A DNA stretch of 64,000 nucleotides from Congeria kusceri (lineage: Eukaryota > Mollusca > Bivalvia > Myida > Dreissenidae): contig CM051029.1 in assembly GCA_027627225.1 (NCBI GenBank), forward strand, positions 5,087,754 through 5,151,753, read 5' to 3'. Numbering within the stretch: the stretch's first letter is position 1; each line of letters starts with the position of its first letter. This document shows positions 24,841-38,010 of this stretch, one piece after another. The notes beneath the pieces were generated by a model that was not told the origin of the DNA, searched no databases, and worked only from the letters and a program-made list of their open reading frames with translations. Both the position numbers and the translations under genes were made by a program.

Positions 24841-26105
24841 CAGGTGTTAGCGTTGTAGTTAAGACATACTGTGATACAAACAATAAGCTGACTTGATAGC
24901 AATTTAGGCAATTTATGATTTTCAAATCACCAAAATTATACTGTTATACGATCATACAACACCTGCAAACTAAGAAACAAATCTGAGCTTTTATAAATAA
25001 TAATTTATATTTACATTGCATAGCCATGTTCCTAGGGAAGTGGTATGCATTCATAATCGCATGAACGTAATGCCTTATCAAATGCGTAGTAATATATTAT
25101 TGTCCTATTTTTATGAAATTTATATTTCGACATGTAACTCATATTTTCAGTGAACTAACATGTCTTACAATAATTATGAACATGCAAATTATCCATGATG
25201 CGCTCTAACCAGTTTGACCATTGCGTTCATCATCACATGCACGCAACCAAAATTGATTTCAATCCTTAATTAATAAATATCCGGTTACTATTCGTATAAT
25301 AACGATTTGACTGTAATTCAAAGAAACCACACAATCCCAGTCCTCGTTCGCGGGATTACCAATTTTCTCATTATATCCTTCACTGGCGCAATCACCCATT
25401 CACTGTCACACTCAATCATATACACACGAACACACACGCGCACGCACACTTGCACATTCTCGGTCACATAAACACTCACGCTCACTTCCATTCTCACTTT
25501 TCGATAAATATATATATCATATAACACATTGTTACGTATCTAATACTATTGTATTTGACAGCGCCAAAATCCATGCCAAAAGGATGACACCAAATCCAAA
25601 CGGTATATCTATTTATTGTTCAAGCGTTTGCTAACAAATGACTACAAATAACATATACCCGCTTACACGTTATCAAGGCAGCATTATGAACTGTAGCGTG
25701 TTAATAGACACACTTTCAGTGATTGGATATCTCTAGTTACTACACCATCTCTATTTTCTATGACCAGAAATGAAAAAAAAATATAATGAACAACGTGTAT
25801 TATTTATTTTAAGATTCTTCTTAAAAAATGAGTCCCCTTGTGGATATACGCTATTTTATTTTTACATAGATAGTCTCATAGTGGCGCGCACGCGACGCGT
25901 CTTTCATTTCTTTGATCGATTGAAAACTTATATTCTTAAATAGTATATCATTTATTCAATGGCGGCGGTTTGGGATGTTAAATCTGATAATATATTAAAC
26001 ACACGATAAAAGTGGTTTTATATGGTTTACTAAACAAGCTAAATTTAATCGAAATATAGCCTACGTATTCAACAATCTTCATTTACAAATAGGTCTTTTA
26101 AAATA
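24841..26105. other. No gene recognised
   Basis: AT-rich DNA; a short CA/CG-rich stretch at 25410-25480 gives a spurious Val-rich frame on the minus strand. Confidence 0.4.
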
Positions 26106-26114
26106 CCACATTTA

Positions 26115-26480
26115 GCCATAAGGCAGCCAGTCAGCCAGTAATTGTATCAGTCGGTGCAACATTATGTTAATCAGCAGTCAGTCAGTCAATGAGTAAATAC
26201 ACAAATGAGCGAGTGTGTCAGAGAGTGGATGAGTATATGTAAGCGTGACTCGATCAGTCAGTCAGTAAGTGAGTGAGTCAGTCAGTCAGTCAGTTATTGC
26301 ATACGTCACTTATTGCGACAGTCAATTATTGCGACAGTCAGTTATTGCGACAGTCAGTAACTGCGACATTCAGTTATTTCGACAGTCAGTTACTGCGACA
26401 GTATGTAAGTGCGAGTAAGTCTAAGTGTTCTTGAGTGAGTGAATCAGTCAATCGTTGAGTCGATCAGGCATTGCTTTAGG
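26115..26480. repeat. Degenerate CAGT / GACAGTCAGTTATTGC minisatellite
   Basis: Runs of cagtcagtcagt give way at 26300-26400 to a unit of about 16 bp, gacagtcagttattgc, repeated about six times with point changes, then back to gagtgagt. Confidence 0.8.
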
Positions 26481-26994
26481 GAGTCAGCCAGTCAATGCAG
26501 GAAGGGAGATAGAGATGTAAATAATGAGGTTAAGAGCGGCGGAGGAAATGAGTGAGTTTGAGAGTGAAAGCTGTTTGACAATGAACCAGTTATATCATAA
26601 AATATCAAGTGCTACCAAGGAGAGTTGACGTTTTGAATATTGCTATCTTTTAAAATGGTTTACTCATGGCAGCAATTCAAACTGATAAATTTATATTGTA
26701 CATCTAATCAGTTGAACACTGACAAGATTTGAGACATTGTGGCTTAGAAGATTTATAATACTGGCACCGAGGTTTCTAATGCAACGAATTTTACAAATAC
26801 CACATGAAAATAGGACGTTTAAAAGAGAAATTCGACAATACAATAGCATGATGTCTGATAAAATCTAAACAAAATGGCACACATTTCGTCTTAGCTGGTA
26901 CATATGTATTAATCGTTTGGACATATCAACTCGATTTGATATGTCTAGTGACTAATGTGTGTAACTGTATATTTGTGTTTTTTCTATAAAAGTA

Positions 26995-27840
26995 AATGCT
27001 TTGGAATCTGCGGTTTCAGCGGAGACGATTGTTACAACTCATTTGCAATATACTTCTATTGAAACCATATGACCTCAAGTGCACGGCAACTTTAACCACA
27101 GGGCATACTTTGAACAATCTTTGTTATTACAATAACAATATAGTACCACTATAGGATGTTACACACCAAATACGAAACCCCTGGGTCTTGCGGTTACATA
27201 GAAGAAGATTTCGAAAGTCATTTTGCTATTTAAGCCTGAATAAACCATGTGACTCCAAGGGCATGGCCCCTTTTTACCAAGGGTCATACTTTGAAAATAT
27301 TTGTAGAGGATCACTATACAATCTTACATTCCAAAAACAAAACCTCTGGGCCTTGCGGTTTCAGAGGAGAAGATTTTTAAAGAACATTTGCCAGATAAGT
27401 CGATAGAAACCATGTGACCCCGGCGTGGTTTCTATTTACCCCATGGGCATAGTTTGAACTATGTTTGTAGAATACCACTATTTATGCCAAATAGGAAACC
27501 TCTGGGCCGTACGGTTTCAGGGGAGACGATTTTTTAACCCAATTTCCAGATACGTTTATAGAAACAATGAGAACCCGGGTCGTGGCTTCTATTTACCCCA
27601 GGGGCATAGATTGAACAATCTTTGTAGAGGACCACTTGTCAATGTTTCATGTCAAATATGAAACATCTGGGTCTTGCGATTGCAGAGAAGAAGATTAAAA
27701 ATCATTTTGCTACTTAAGTATATATAAACCATGTGAGCCTCTGGGCGTGGCCACTTTTTACCCAGAGTCAAAATTTGAACAATCTTTGTAGAGGACCACA
27801 CTACAATGTTTCATGCCCAATATGAAGATATTTTGTTAAC
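26995..27840. repeat. Satellite with ~165-bp unit, five or more copies
   Basis: The landmark ctgggtcttgcggtt or its variants occurs at about 27004, 27181, 27346, 27502 and 27667, a spacing of 156-177 bp. Each unit also repeats accatgtgacc, catactttgaacaatctttg and gtagaggaccact. Open frames at 27188-27661 are by-products. Confidence 0.85.
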
Positions 27841-28050
27841 CTTTGAAAATATATTGCTCAATGCACATGTTTCTTTCATGTAAAAACATTTTAAATTAGC
27901 AGCATATCCATGTTTGACATTATGGTAAATGAACAAGTCACCCATGAATGAAACATCGTATTAATGGTGGTGCGTTGGCTTAGAGCTGAAACATTGCAGG
28001 GTCGAAACAAGTGACCGCTTAACGTTATCTAATAATAAAAACCCTTAAAT

Positions 28051-28289
28051 ATATGTATGAATTAAACATTCAATCCTTTAAATAATTATTATATTCGCAT
28101 AGGTATTAGACATGTCCAAAGAATGTACTTTAAGGATATAATTTAGGATACACGATCCTGTATATTCCCAATATATGTATGAATTAAACATTCAATCCTT
28201 TAAATAATTATTATATTCGCATAGGTATTAGACATGTCCAAAGAATGTACTTTAAGGATATAATTTAGGATACACGATCCTGTATATTC
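28051..28289. repeat. 122-bp tandem duplication, almost perfect
   Basis: atatgtatgaattaaacatt at 28051 recurs at 28173; both copies end gatcctgtatattc. No mismatch was seen through the repeated block. Confidence 0.9.
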
Positions 28290-28474
28290 TACACCGTTTT
28301 ATAAGACTGGTATGTTTATGTGCGTAACAATCGCAATTTTACGTGTGTTTTATAATAATACTTGACTTGATGGCCCCAGTAGTTGAAACTACTAAAGGAC
28401 CAACAAAAGGAAATGCATAACCCGTATGGCAATAGTTTAATTAAACGTCTAAAATAAATGTAATAAAACATTAC

Positions 28475-28840
28475 CTGCAACCATCAACGCGAGTTCATTA
28501 CTCCGGTATACAATTTTGGTGTTTGGGTCGGTAATAGAATAAGTCCATATGTCTCCGTTATTAGATGTGCACAACGGTTTAAGGGTACAGCTATGACTTG
28601 CAAATCCACAAGTGCAGTACGAACGATCGGTTGGTAAAATTGCTGGACTAAAAAGGCAACCTCCATTGTATTTTGCTGTTGTGTTATTACACCACCATGT
28701 AGCTACTTGACTGGTTGCATGATCACATGTCAGCGTTAACGCCTGGTTTTCCGTGACCCTACTCGAGTTTGCAGATAAAGTAGGTGTTCGCCCATCGATT
28801 TTTCGAAAACAATTCGCTTCAGCATTTTGGTATCGGTGGC
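28475..28840 (-). CDS. Intact Cys-rich V2-type Ig exon
   Basis: A 366-bp exon with acceptor TTTGTATAG and donor GTAATG, symmetric phase 1, with no stop. It includes NQALTLTCDHATSQVATWWC (B-strand Cys and core Trp pair), then SYCTCGFASHSCTLKPLC and GDIWTYSITD. There are eight cysteines in total. It aligns with the V2 domain at 54.7 kb in the C..Y.C..S.YSC..K.......GD pattern, but the position of the canonical F-strand Cys (RLRCSA there) is a Tyr/Ser here. Four or more extra cysteines suggest additional disulfides. No signal exon, TM or tail could be attached; it may pair with the decayed FN3/TM at 22 kb. Confidence 0.65.
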
Positions 28841-28849
28841 CTATACAAA

Positions 28850-30520
28850 GAAATGAATTAACACATTGCCTGCTCGTTAGTGAAAGACAGTAATTAATAG
28901 GAAGATGCATGATTACCACGCTAGAAGCATCATACTGTATTGTCACGTGTAGAACTGTTTAGTTTTATTTCAATAAACCATTTCACTATCAGATTAAAAC
29001 ATTGCCGCATTATTTTGGTAACAGTAGCAGTAACAGAAGCAGAAGCAGAGCGTACAACAAAATACATAAAGCATTTACATGTTGTTTTATTCATATATAT
29101 GTATTTTTGTCAATTTCACCTACAGTGGCAATACCTAAACGTACACTATCTAAAACATATCCAATATGTAAACGTGTCATGCAAACGATTTGTTAGAATA
29201 ATATGGTTTTCGATCATAACATTCTATCATTAATGTAAATGAGTAATACTCATGTGCCTTTTTTCTTTCTTTATACGTCCATTAACCTGCCTTCCTTTGA
29301 ATGGAATTCAGCAATATTGGATCGCATTTCACAATGTATTCACACAGTTTACATACTTAATGAATACTTATGAGATATAAGAGTTTATTTCACATTACAT
29401 GAACAAGTGCCAGTACTTAGGTAAGTTGGCCAAATCCCTTTATTACGTGTACGTGACCTGCTGAATGTACTCTCCCAAAATAGTTTATTCGTCCTAAGTT
29501 TAAAGCATCCGGATACTCGCCTTTAATTTGCATCTAACTTGCGCAACCTGTTACAGCCTTTTGGAAATGTCTGCAGGCGATTAATCTGATATCGATGTGA
29601 ACACTTTATCTTTCATATTCACAACACCATTATTTGCAGCTGGTATTTTCTTTAATAATTTTGTATTCATGACCATGTTGTGATGCTCACGTACATAACT
29701 GACATTTAGTGACTGTTGAAGCATTTACAAGTGTATCATACATGTACATACCATACACAGGTGTACACTGTTTTAATAGCATAACAAATGCTCACAACAA
29801 AGCACATCGTTCAATATAATTATTCACCTTAATTATTACATTATAATTATTTCCTTAGCGTACATGCGTCAGAAATCGGCGTGAGATTAGTATTCGCAAA
29901 TATACACTACATGGTGTGTTATATAAATGTTGCAAGCAGATGTATTTAGATACACACATACTTTTCTGCAGATGATCGCTTTTATTTACAAGTAGGTCAC
30001 CTCAATTATAGTTTTTTTAAAGAGGCTTGCAAGAGGGTCTTCAGTTACAAGTGACAGATTATATATATATTGATAAACCTGTATTTTCCTCCCTGTATCG
30101 AGTACAGAAGTTTTACATTCACCTGCACATATGTAATATTTATGATCGTTCGCCTGCAGGTTTTCAAACGCGTTTTGAAAATTAAAATCGTGTCACCTAT
30201 GTTATTCCATTAAGTGGGTCAATTACATGGAATAGAGATCAATATATGAGAAAGCTGAAGTTACCTAAAGGGACTATGTCATCGAAAAAGGCCTCAAGGG
30301 GAGAATTTCCTTACAAATTCAGACATTCATATATTAATACTGACAAATAACAGTATTTGTTAAAACAGGATATATATAATGAAAAAAGAGCCTACTCATT
30401 CTGAGAAATAAAATCAATTTATTATATGGGTCTTGTTTGTTTTGCCACTTTCATGTTTACATTTTGACGTCATTATTGTGAGTATTTTCTATAACCATAG
30501 TTTACAATCTACTTCTTACC
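28850..30520. other. No gene recognised
   Basis: Upstream side of the V2 exon. A signal-peptide exon is expected on the minus strand but none is convincing. Confidence 0.35.
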
Positions 30521-30523
30521 ACG

Positions 30524-30610
30524 CATGATAGCGCAGTTAGTTAAAGGGCCGTCTACTGTCATTTTTTCGTATGACTCCTTAGTCGTTAGTTCGATCCGTT
30601 CTAAGGGTTT
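30524..30610 (+). mobile_element. tRNA-like SINE head fragment
   Basis: GATAGCGCAGTTAGTTAAAG resembles a pol III A-box and AGTTCGATCCG a B-box, about 50 bases apart. The body beyond is not recognisable, so only a fragment is called. Confidence 0.5.
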
Positions 30611-30614
30611 AAGT

Positions 30615-33010
30615 TTTCAAATATTTTTGCTAATTTGTTTTTATCAAATATCTTATTGTGTTTTATATTGTATTTTATTCATTTCAAGCATATGTCTTTT
30701 TAAAGCGCATTGCTATCATATAATATCACTTATAGTGTAATAGGAATCCACTTTTGCGACGACATAGGCCCTTTAAGCTCCGTTGATATATACATATAAT
30801 AGAGCCAGATTAAGGTTCGCGTTTGATTTTTGCTTTTATGACTAAGTTCAGTTGTACGAGCGTATTGTTCACTTAATAAGACTTGCGCATATAATTATCT
30901 GCTCGTCTATATGCGTCTTAACATTCATTCTTTTATATACCTCATTTATTTTGATAAGCCATGTTTTGCATTGGATGGTTTTCTTTACATATTGCTATTG
31001 ATTGGACACATGCAATAACTAGGTTAGTATTGATTAAACATTCCTTGCACGACCCAAGAAAGTGAAATTGTTCGTGTTTGCCAATCTACTACATGTACGT
31101 GTCTAATATTCATACACAAATATCATTTTGTATTACAAAATACGCAACATATACGCTCATCGATAGTAAGGCAAACTATTAATAAAATATAATCACGTAA
31201 GTAGAAGTACACTGATTTACGGGAACTACCTGTCGGCTCTGAGTAACGACTTCTCTGTCAGATAAAACACTTCCTCAATTCCGATCAACAGACTCAGCAT
31301 TTACATGGTTTTACAGATATCTAACAGTTATGACCTTTTTCGTGAGCCTCAACACTTGGTGATCATACACAACTCACGTGATCAAATGAAACAGTAATAA
31401 AAACGATGCTTTACAAATAATTGTCCGTGTGTTATTAACAGTCAAATCATCACGCCTGAATTGATGAAATAACACCCCGTGGGATAAACTTAGCTGCATT
31501 CCACCTTGGTGAATACAGCAAACACGCATATTATGACGCCGTTTTGTTTATGTTCGTGGCATCATTTAATATATTTCGTGTTATTCAGTGATATTCTTTC
31601 GTTTATTTTCTAAATAAGGACAGAAAATGAAGGGATAAATAGAATACCAGGTAAGTGTTGAATGCAGATACAATTTTATTATCGGCACAAAAACCAACGC
31701 TCGTGGTTTAGGTTGTCTAAGCCTCGCTAAATAAACGTATCTGTATTCAACCTAGTTTTCTCTACAGGTATATATCTCTTCGAAATACATAAATCTTAGA
31801 CGGACTTTAGTCATATTCGTCATATTCAGACGATACGGTGATGTTTCAAATTACAACATTCCCCCCCCCCCCCCCCCCAGTTGCATAAAAGGGTTCACAA
31901 ACACAGTTACTGTAGATCGACAATATGCTACATGTACGTGGTTTAAAGTAAACATTTTCACAAAAGCTAGATACGAAGTGTTTTAAATAAACAATATATA
32001 TGTATTGCATTATAAAAAATAAGTATGTTTTGTTATGCATAAACTTTGGTGCACAATTTAAGTAAAATGGTAACCTAGCCATAAAACATTGGTATTCATC
32101 AATGCCGTAAGTATTGTGTAAACAGTTTGTGCTGATGCTTACGAGTCTATAGTGGTATTTATCTTCCGAGGAACACAGTTAGTTGATGATTAATAATTTG
32201 TAAATTACCAATACATGATTTCGCTTTAGTGGAACCCAAGTCTATTAAGTGTAATCCATTTTACTGACGTGTGTTTCTGGGAATTGAAATTCACTGAAAT
32301 GTTTATTGTTGTTATGACAAGGGATTAACCTAACATCGCGTCATGCATTAATGCATATGTGTCAGACAGCATGACATCACAACTTCATTTGTAAATGTTG
32401 AAACAACTGAACATATTAATATTTATATCAAAATAATGCAACAGGATTCAAATTGCACAACTGAGCATAATACAACATCATACAACAAACGGGAATGGTA
32501 ATCATATAGTATTACTACTAAACAAGTGGGTGTGATATTGCAAATTGGCCAAATAGTAACGCATACATGACTTTGTAAAATAGCAAATGCTGAATAAAGA
32601 ACAATGCTCAATTTTGTTTCGGAATTTCTGACGTATTAATGCCTAAACTATGCTACGCGAAAGACGTTTCGTCATGTCGCCTCATTGTATCGTCCAATTA
32701 TAAAACTGATAACTACATCAATACTAAATCTAAAAAAATATTACGCCTAATAATAATATGCATGTTCATGCAGTTCGTTTTCTACCGTTCATAAATAGTA
32801 CTACATATACTGTGTTGTTGTTTTTTCTCAGACAGACGCAATTTGTTTTTTGCAAGTTATCAAACATTCCACATTACTATTGTCATAATTTATGATAGGT
32901 ATTTGATACTCAACGGCGTTGTATGTTGCATCTACAACGTTGCGATAGTTAACGGCACACTTTAAGTTTTTATACGTGTTAGCATTACTGAATTAGGTCG
33001 TTTCCACAAT
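30615..33010. other. Gene-poor stretch; poly(C) tract
   Basis: AT-rich DNA holding an 18-base C run at 31861-31878 and nothing else that I can name. The 33.0 kb end is the 3' side of locus C. Confidence 0.45.
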
Positions 33011-33013
33011 TTC

Positions 33014-33141
33014 TTAACCACCCGATGGACTGTTGTTTGAGGTTTGATTTGTTGTAGATGTGGTTGCCATGGCAATACCGGAGTATTCATGAACGGTTGT
33101 TTCAGCAGAAAGAGTTTCGTACTGACCAGGTTGCCCAGAAT
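33014..33141 (-). CDS. Locus C final tail exon with ITAM-like motif
   Basis: Acceptor GGACTTCAG, phase 1; opens SGQPGQYETLSAETTVHEYS and then GI, and ends in TAA at 33014. YETL and YSGI are eight residues apart, again within ITAM spacing (33074-33121). Gly-Gln-Pro-Gly before the first Tyr matches SQPGNQY in locus A. The exon is shorter than those of A and M and lacks their YVN motif; after the stop the same frame, following another stop, contains TYKNLK, perhaps its relic. Confidence 0.6.
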
Positions 33142-33267
33142 CTGAAGTCCAAACATGTATCATGCGCATTATATGTAAACTAAATATATGTGCCATTATT
33201 AACGGTGTGAATGTTTAACCAATGCAAATGTGATTGTTTATGTAAACTAAGTACAACTTGTTTTTAC

Positions 33268-33323
33268 CAGCAACACAACTTTCATAAGTAAAATATGAAG
33301 GCTCTGACGTTGTTAAGTTCAGC
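33268..33323 (-). CDS. Locus C tail exon 2 (56 bp)
   Basis: Acceptor TATTTCAG, donor GTAAAA, phase 2 in and phase 1 out as in A and M. Encodes LNLTTSEPSYFTYESCVA, with TYESC aligning with SYETC of M and QYESS of A. With the final exon it forms a GAT junction codon, so frame is kept. Confidence 0.55.
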
Positions 33324-34146
33324 CTGAAATATATAAAACATATAGATATCCATTAAAACGGCATTAAATTAATATATTAGTTAGAGGGTCTAACTATTTA
33401 TATTTTCTATTTTGTTGATTCACGGACTGTAGGATATACATGCATACATATGTCAAATAATGTATATATTAGGCTAGAAAAACAAAGTTATAGTATTCTA
33501 ATCAATTAACACAAACATTACACACTGTTTAATGTAGACATAATACTTCAGTATGCAATACAGTAGTTATTACTACAAATGTGTATTTAACAAGCTACCA
33601 CGACTAAGTTAATGCATAAAATTTGTCTGACCTTGTTGTTTGTAAGTTATCTTACTGTCCAGAAGAACTGCATTGCTATGAAATCACCAATTTCCGAAGT
33701 CATATAATAACAGTTCTACATCGTATAACGTTAGATGTATTAATCGAGAATCAGTAGATATTTTGAAATTCTGCCATTAAATTAGCAGTATAATATCTAA
33801 ACTAATTAATGTTAAATATATACACAACCCATTGTCCTCAAAAAAGGCAACTTACAAATTGTCTATACAGTGCATACTACAAAAGTTATTGAAAGTTTAA
33901 AAGGTTACAAAATATACGAAGTTAGTCACTATACATACACCTGCAAAATATTGTTACCTTATGAATACATTGGAATTCAAATACGTGTAATAAAACAGAG
34001 AAGCATTAATGGTTTCACGTTTAATTATATAAAAAGTGAGAACACCACATTATGTTTAGTTTAATTGATATCGACGAATGCAGAATAAAAAATACATATG
34101 GTAACATTTTGCTCATACACACTTCCTGTCTTTCTTAGTTTCTTAC

Positions 34147-34278
34147 GAAGTTTCCAAATCAACCTCTCAACGACAAGTGTGAGAATGCTTCAACCTATAG
34201 CACCACCCATTGTTGCACCGACTAATAACGATGTAGATGTAGATTGTTGTGTCGTAAGAAGAGCTCCATCCGGGGTAA
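34147..34278 (-). pseudogene. Locus C TM exon with in-frame TGA
   Basis: 132 bp, phase 1 to phase 1 (donor GTAAGA). Encodes PDGALLTTQQSTSTSLLVGA, TMGGAIG, then TGA, then SILTLVVERLIWKL. The duplicate at 21904-22035 has GGA at the TGA position, so one G-to-T change created the stop. The Gly-rich helix matches the other loci. Confidence 0.6.
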
Positions 34279-34429
34279 CTTAGACATAGCAATATTTTGA
34301 GTGAACCTTTCAGTGACATTTTAAAATATAATACAGACATGTATAATGAATAGTCTTTTAGATAGTCATATATCATCATTCAAAAACTTCATTTATACGC
34401 GCTAAAATATCTTGACGAAGTATACCAAC

Positions 34430-34727
34430 TTGTAGTGTTTGCCACAAGAATACTAGACGTTATTAGGTCCGTCTCCTTTGATAAACCAACACCGTTCTCA
34501 GCCAACAGCTTTAACTCGTAACCCGTTCCTGGCACCAAGCCTTCTAAAGTGTACGCATCATTGAGATACACACGAATGTCAATCCAATTTATAGTCTGTA
34601 CCCTTCCTAACCTGATCACAAAAATGTTGTTCGTCACCTCCAATAAATCCAATGTAGTTCCATTGTGGTATCTGACTGATCGGACACAGAAGTATTTGGG
34701 ATCATCTGGTTTCGTTTCACATTAAGA
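34430..34727 (-). CDS. Locus C FN3 exon
   Basis: An open frame starts near PDDPKYF and continues with LNDAYTLEGLVPGTGYELKL and AENGVGLSKE, the FN3 E-F-G signature (LxGLxPGTxYEL, AxNGxGxS). It exits in phase 1 at GTTGGT, matching the TM exon. At the entry the AG of locus M is replaced by GA, so the acceptor may be lost or shifted. Confidence 0.55.
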
Positions 34728-35092
34728 CGGAGAAAGCAATACTAATGACATACCGACTGGAATACATGTACATAAAAAAGGTGTATGTGTAAGAATAAAA
34801 CGCATAAACATATTCAAATCACATATTCATTTAAATCACTTGCCTTATTTTTTCCAATAATTATCTAAACCGAAATAAACTGTTCGCCGAAGTCAAAGCA
34901 CACGATTATGTATTCTAGTGGGTGATTATAGAGTATCATTGCATTAGACTAAGCTGCTCCAAAATATTGTTTTTAAAATGTGAAATAACCTTTTCATCAT
35001 ATCACGTTTTAAGCAACAGCGTTGCCTACAAAAACACGCAATTTTAGACCCGACCAGACACTTAAATATTTATAGTGCAAACGTATACTTAC

Positions 35093-35392
35093 ATACAATC
35101 TTTATTTTGATCTCAGAGATCGACGTCGTGGAAAATGCAGTCACTGAACCATTCAGTGAATAATATGTGTTGATCGCCTAACAAGAAATGTTTTCATCTC
35201 TGCACGTTCGGTTGAACTTGAACAGTATTACAGTGCTTCCGACCGCATGTACTTCCCTGTAGAACCAACGGTAAGATGAAGGCGGATATTCGGTGGCAGA
35301 ACACTGGAACTCCACTGAGATATCTTCGTGGACAATTGCAGTCTCCGAGACGACTTTGTGATCAATTGTGATTGTAGAGTTTGAAATTGGGA
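35093..35392 (-). pseudogene. Locus C Ig exon with a single TAG
   Basis: 300 bp with GTTGCAG acceptor and strong GTAAGT donor, phase 1 both ends. Contains ISVEFQCSATEYPPSSYRWF (B-strand Cys, core Trp) and RDENISC (F-strand Cys) followed at once by TAG (35178-35180), then AINTYYSLNGSVTAFSTTSI in the same frame. One substitution separates it from an open domain. Confidence 0.65.
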
Positions 35393-36639
35393 CTGCAACG
35401 AGGAAATATGTCAACAGATATTAAATCATTGTTTATTTCACGTTGCATATTTATTGTAAACTTAAGGAAGTTATAAACGAAGTGATACCGATGCGTATCG
35501 TTATAACCTCATTAGACACCATCAAATACGTCGTTTCAGTCAGCACACACACGTGTGTGCCCTCGATTAAACTGGATTCCATTATGTAATCTCCTAGTCA
35601 TAAACATGTATTAAGTTTTAAATTATTACACAAGTTTGTAATAAAATAATAAGTCATGTACCACCACCAGTCCAATTTCCTAGACACGGACTATATTCAC
35701 ACATAAAGAGCAGAGTCAGGTAAATGTGTCAAAGCTATTCCGGCTTACAATTTCTACTTATTTAGCAACAATGGGATGCGTTTAACAAAACATACTTAGA
35801 GTAAACGTTTGCCGTGGACAGAAATACATTACATCATTTAGCGATAGTCCGAGTTTCATAAGACTATTGTTTCGTAGTTGAATATCATACATAATCGCAT
35901 GTGTTTAACAACAGCGACATTCACTACCACTAACACAGGAAACTTGGGACGCACTGAGAATATTAACTATGTGTCCGTATATATGGGCTGATACATTTCA
36001 TTGCTAAACTGGCATATGCATACGTTCGCAAGAAGGAAGACACGTGAATAATAAAGATGATATTTTTTTATTTTCGATAGAATATCGATTTTAATACACG
36101 AGTGATTAAATAAATTTATTTTTTTTACGAGTGGCGCGGACACGAGTAAAATATATATTTTATATCATCTCCTGTCAATAAAAGTCGATATTCTACCGAA
36201 ACGAACACATTTACTTTTTATGTTATGCTTTTCTCCACCGTTTTTTGTTTCAATTGTAATTGCTATCTAAGTGGGTTTTATGTACCGGTTTGACAAATTT
36301 GAGTCAGGGATCGTTGACGTCCGTTTCATTTACCGTTTTAAATTGCGTTCCAGTATGAAACAGTGAAAATGATATTTTCTTATTAATTAATGGAAAGCAT
36401 AAAATAAAGATATGTTCCTAACAATAAGCCGTTTTTGTTTTTTGTTTCTTTCTATTCGTGTTTCTTTTTCTTCGAATGTTTGACTGTTTACTTATGTGTC
36501 TAGATAAAATGTACCGCTGAAAACTTAAATTGCAATATCACACCCACTTACATTGCATGGACATGTTTGTGACTCTTTGCATTGTAATATTTATTGTTTT
36601 AAACAAGTAGTAGGATATACATGACAAACTCCCACTGCT

Positions 36640-36860
36640 GTATGAGCTTGGGGTATATCGCAGAATGCTGGTCGCAACATTATAGTTGTATGCATAGCTG
36701 GCCATGTCTGTGATGTTACTGTCTGCAACAAACCAATGTAGACTTGCACCAGATCTACTGGTTGATGTGGTTCACGTGAACGTCAATTGCTCATTGTATA
36801 TTAGATATGATACTGCTGTCTGTGGGAGATTAGTGTCAACGAAGTAAGAATTACTGCAAG
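36640..36860 (-). pseudogene. Locus C degenerate Ig exon
   Basis: Contains TSTSRSGASLHWFVADSNIT and TSILRYTPSSYSSGSLSC, homologous to the exons at 53616-53922 and 41816-42055. The expected B-strand Cys codon is TGA, and the frame at the acceptor differs from the body by one shift. Confidence 0.5.
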
Positions 36861-37484
36861 CATCAGTGTGCAAAATATTGTACAAGACTACACTATTGTA
36901 ATTAAAATAAGTTATAAAACGTTTTGACGAATTAATTAATGCTGCAATATAATGTAGAACATTGCTATAACAGATACATTTTGAATCAGCATATCTTTTC
37001 CGCGATGTTCACTGGCTACAAAATTCCGCATTGTGTAATTGATTGGCTTCATTAGCATCTCGTATAGAACTAAACACAACGTTATACATTACGATTGGTA
37101 AACAAAATATCATTAATTGTATACATAAATGATAACAATATTTTAACACATCGGCACTATAGTCGGTAAAATGCAAGTGCAAAACATGAACGAGTTTACC
37201 AGAAGATTGCAGCGGGTTTGAAACAGAAACTCACGATACCTATTTTCAGTTAATGGTTAATGCCCTCATTATCAATAAAATGCAAACCGACTATTCCATT
37301 AGGTTTAGGTTTGATTTTATATTAATGTGTGCATAGATTATAATCATGTGCTTAGTGTGTTCTATAAGCAAGCTTATTTGCTATCACAGAAAAACGAATT
37401 ATTTCAACCGTTATTGATTTAACAATAATATAGGCAACACTTAAGTAGAAGAAGTAGTAATAGTAGCAGTAGTAAAATATAGTT

Positions 37485-37544
37485 GTGTAGTGGTGGTGGT
37501 GGTAGTAGTAGTAGTACTAGTAGTAGAAGTAGTAGTAGTAGTAG

Positions 37545-37621
<77 letters not shown>

Positions 37622-37622
37622 A

Positions 37623-37718
<96 letters not shown>

Positions 37719-37831
37719 CAGCAGTAGTAGTGATAGTAGTAGTAGCAGTATTAATACTATTAGTAGTACTAGTAGTAGTAGTAGCAGTACAAGAAGTACT
37801 AGTTGTAGTTCTAGTAGTATTAGTAGTAATT

Positions 37832-37865
<34 letters not shown>

Positions 37866-37866
37866 C

Positions 37867-37961
<95 letters not shown>

Positions 37962-38010
37962 AACTTCTACTAGTAATAATAATAGTAGTAGTAGTAGTAG
38001 TAAGTGTGGT
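37485..38010. repeat. (AGT)n array 1
   Basis: About 520 bp of AGT repeats with sparse interruptions, inside locus C. Poly-Ser and poly-Val frames across it are artefacts. Confidence 0.97.

Noticed and set aside
27188..27661. Two plus-strand frames of 66-72 codons with similar sequence
   Set aside because: Similarity is due to the ~165-bp satellite; no domain.
33014..33180. Extended Tyr-rich reading after the stop of the locus C tail exon
   Set aside because: Two stops intervene (GG-stop, TT-stop); kept only as a possible relic of the YVN motif.
35655..35700. Minus-strand GNWTGGGT as an FN3 fragment
   Set aside because: Too short, frame stops directly after, and it lies upstream of an Ig exon where no FN3 is expected.
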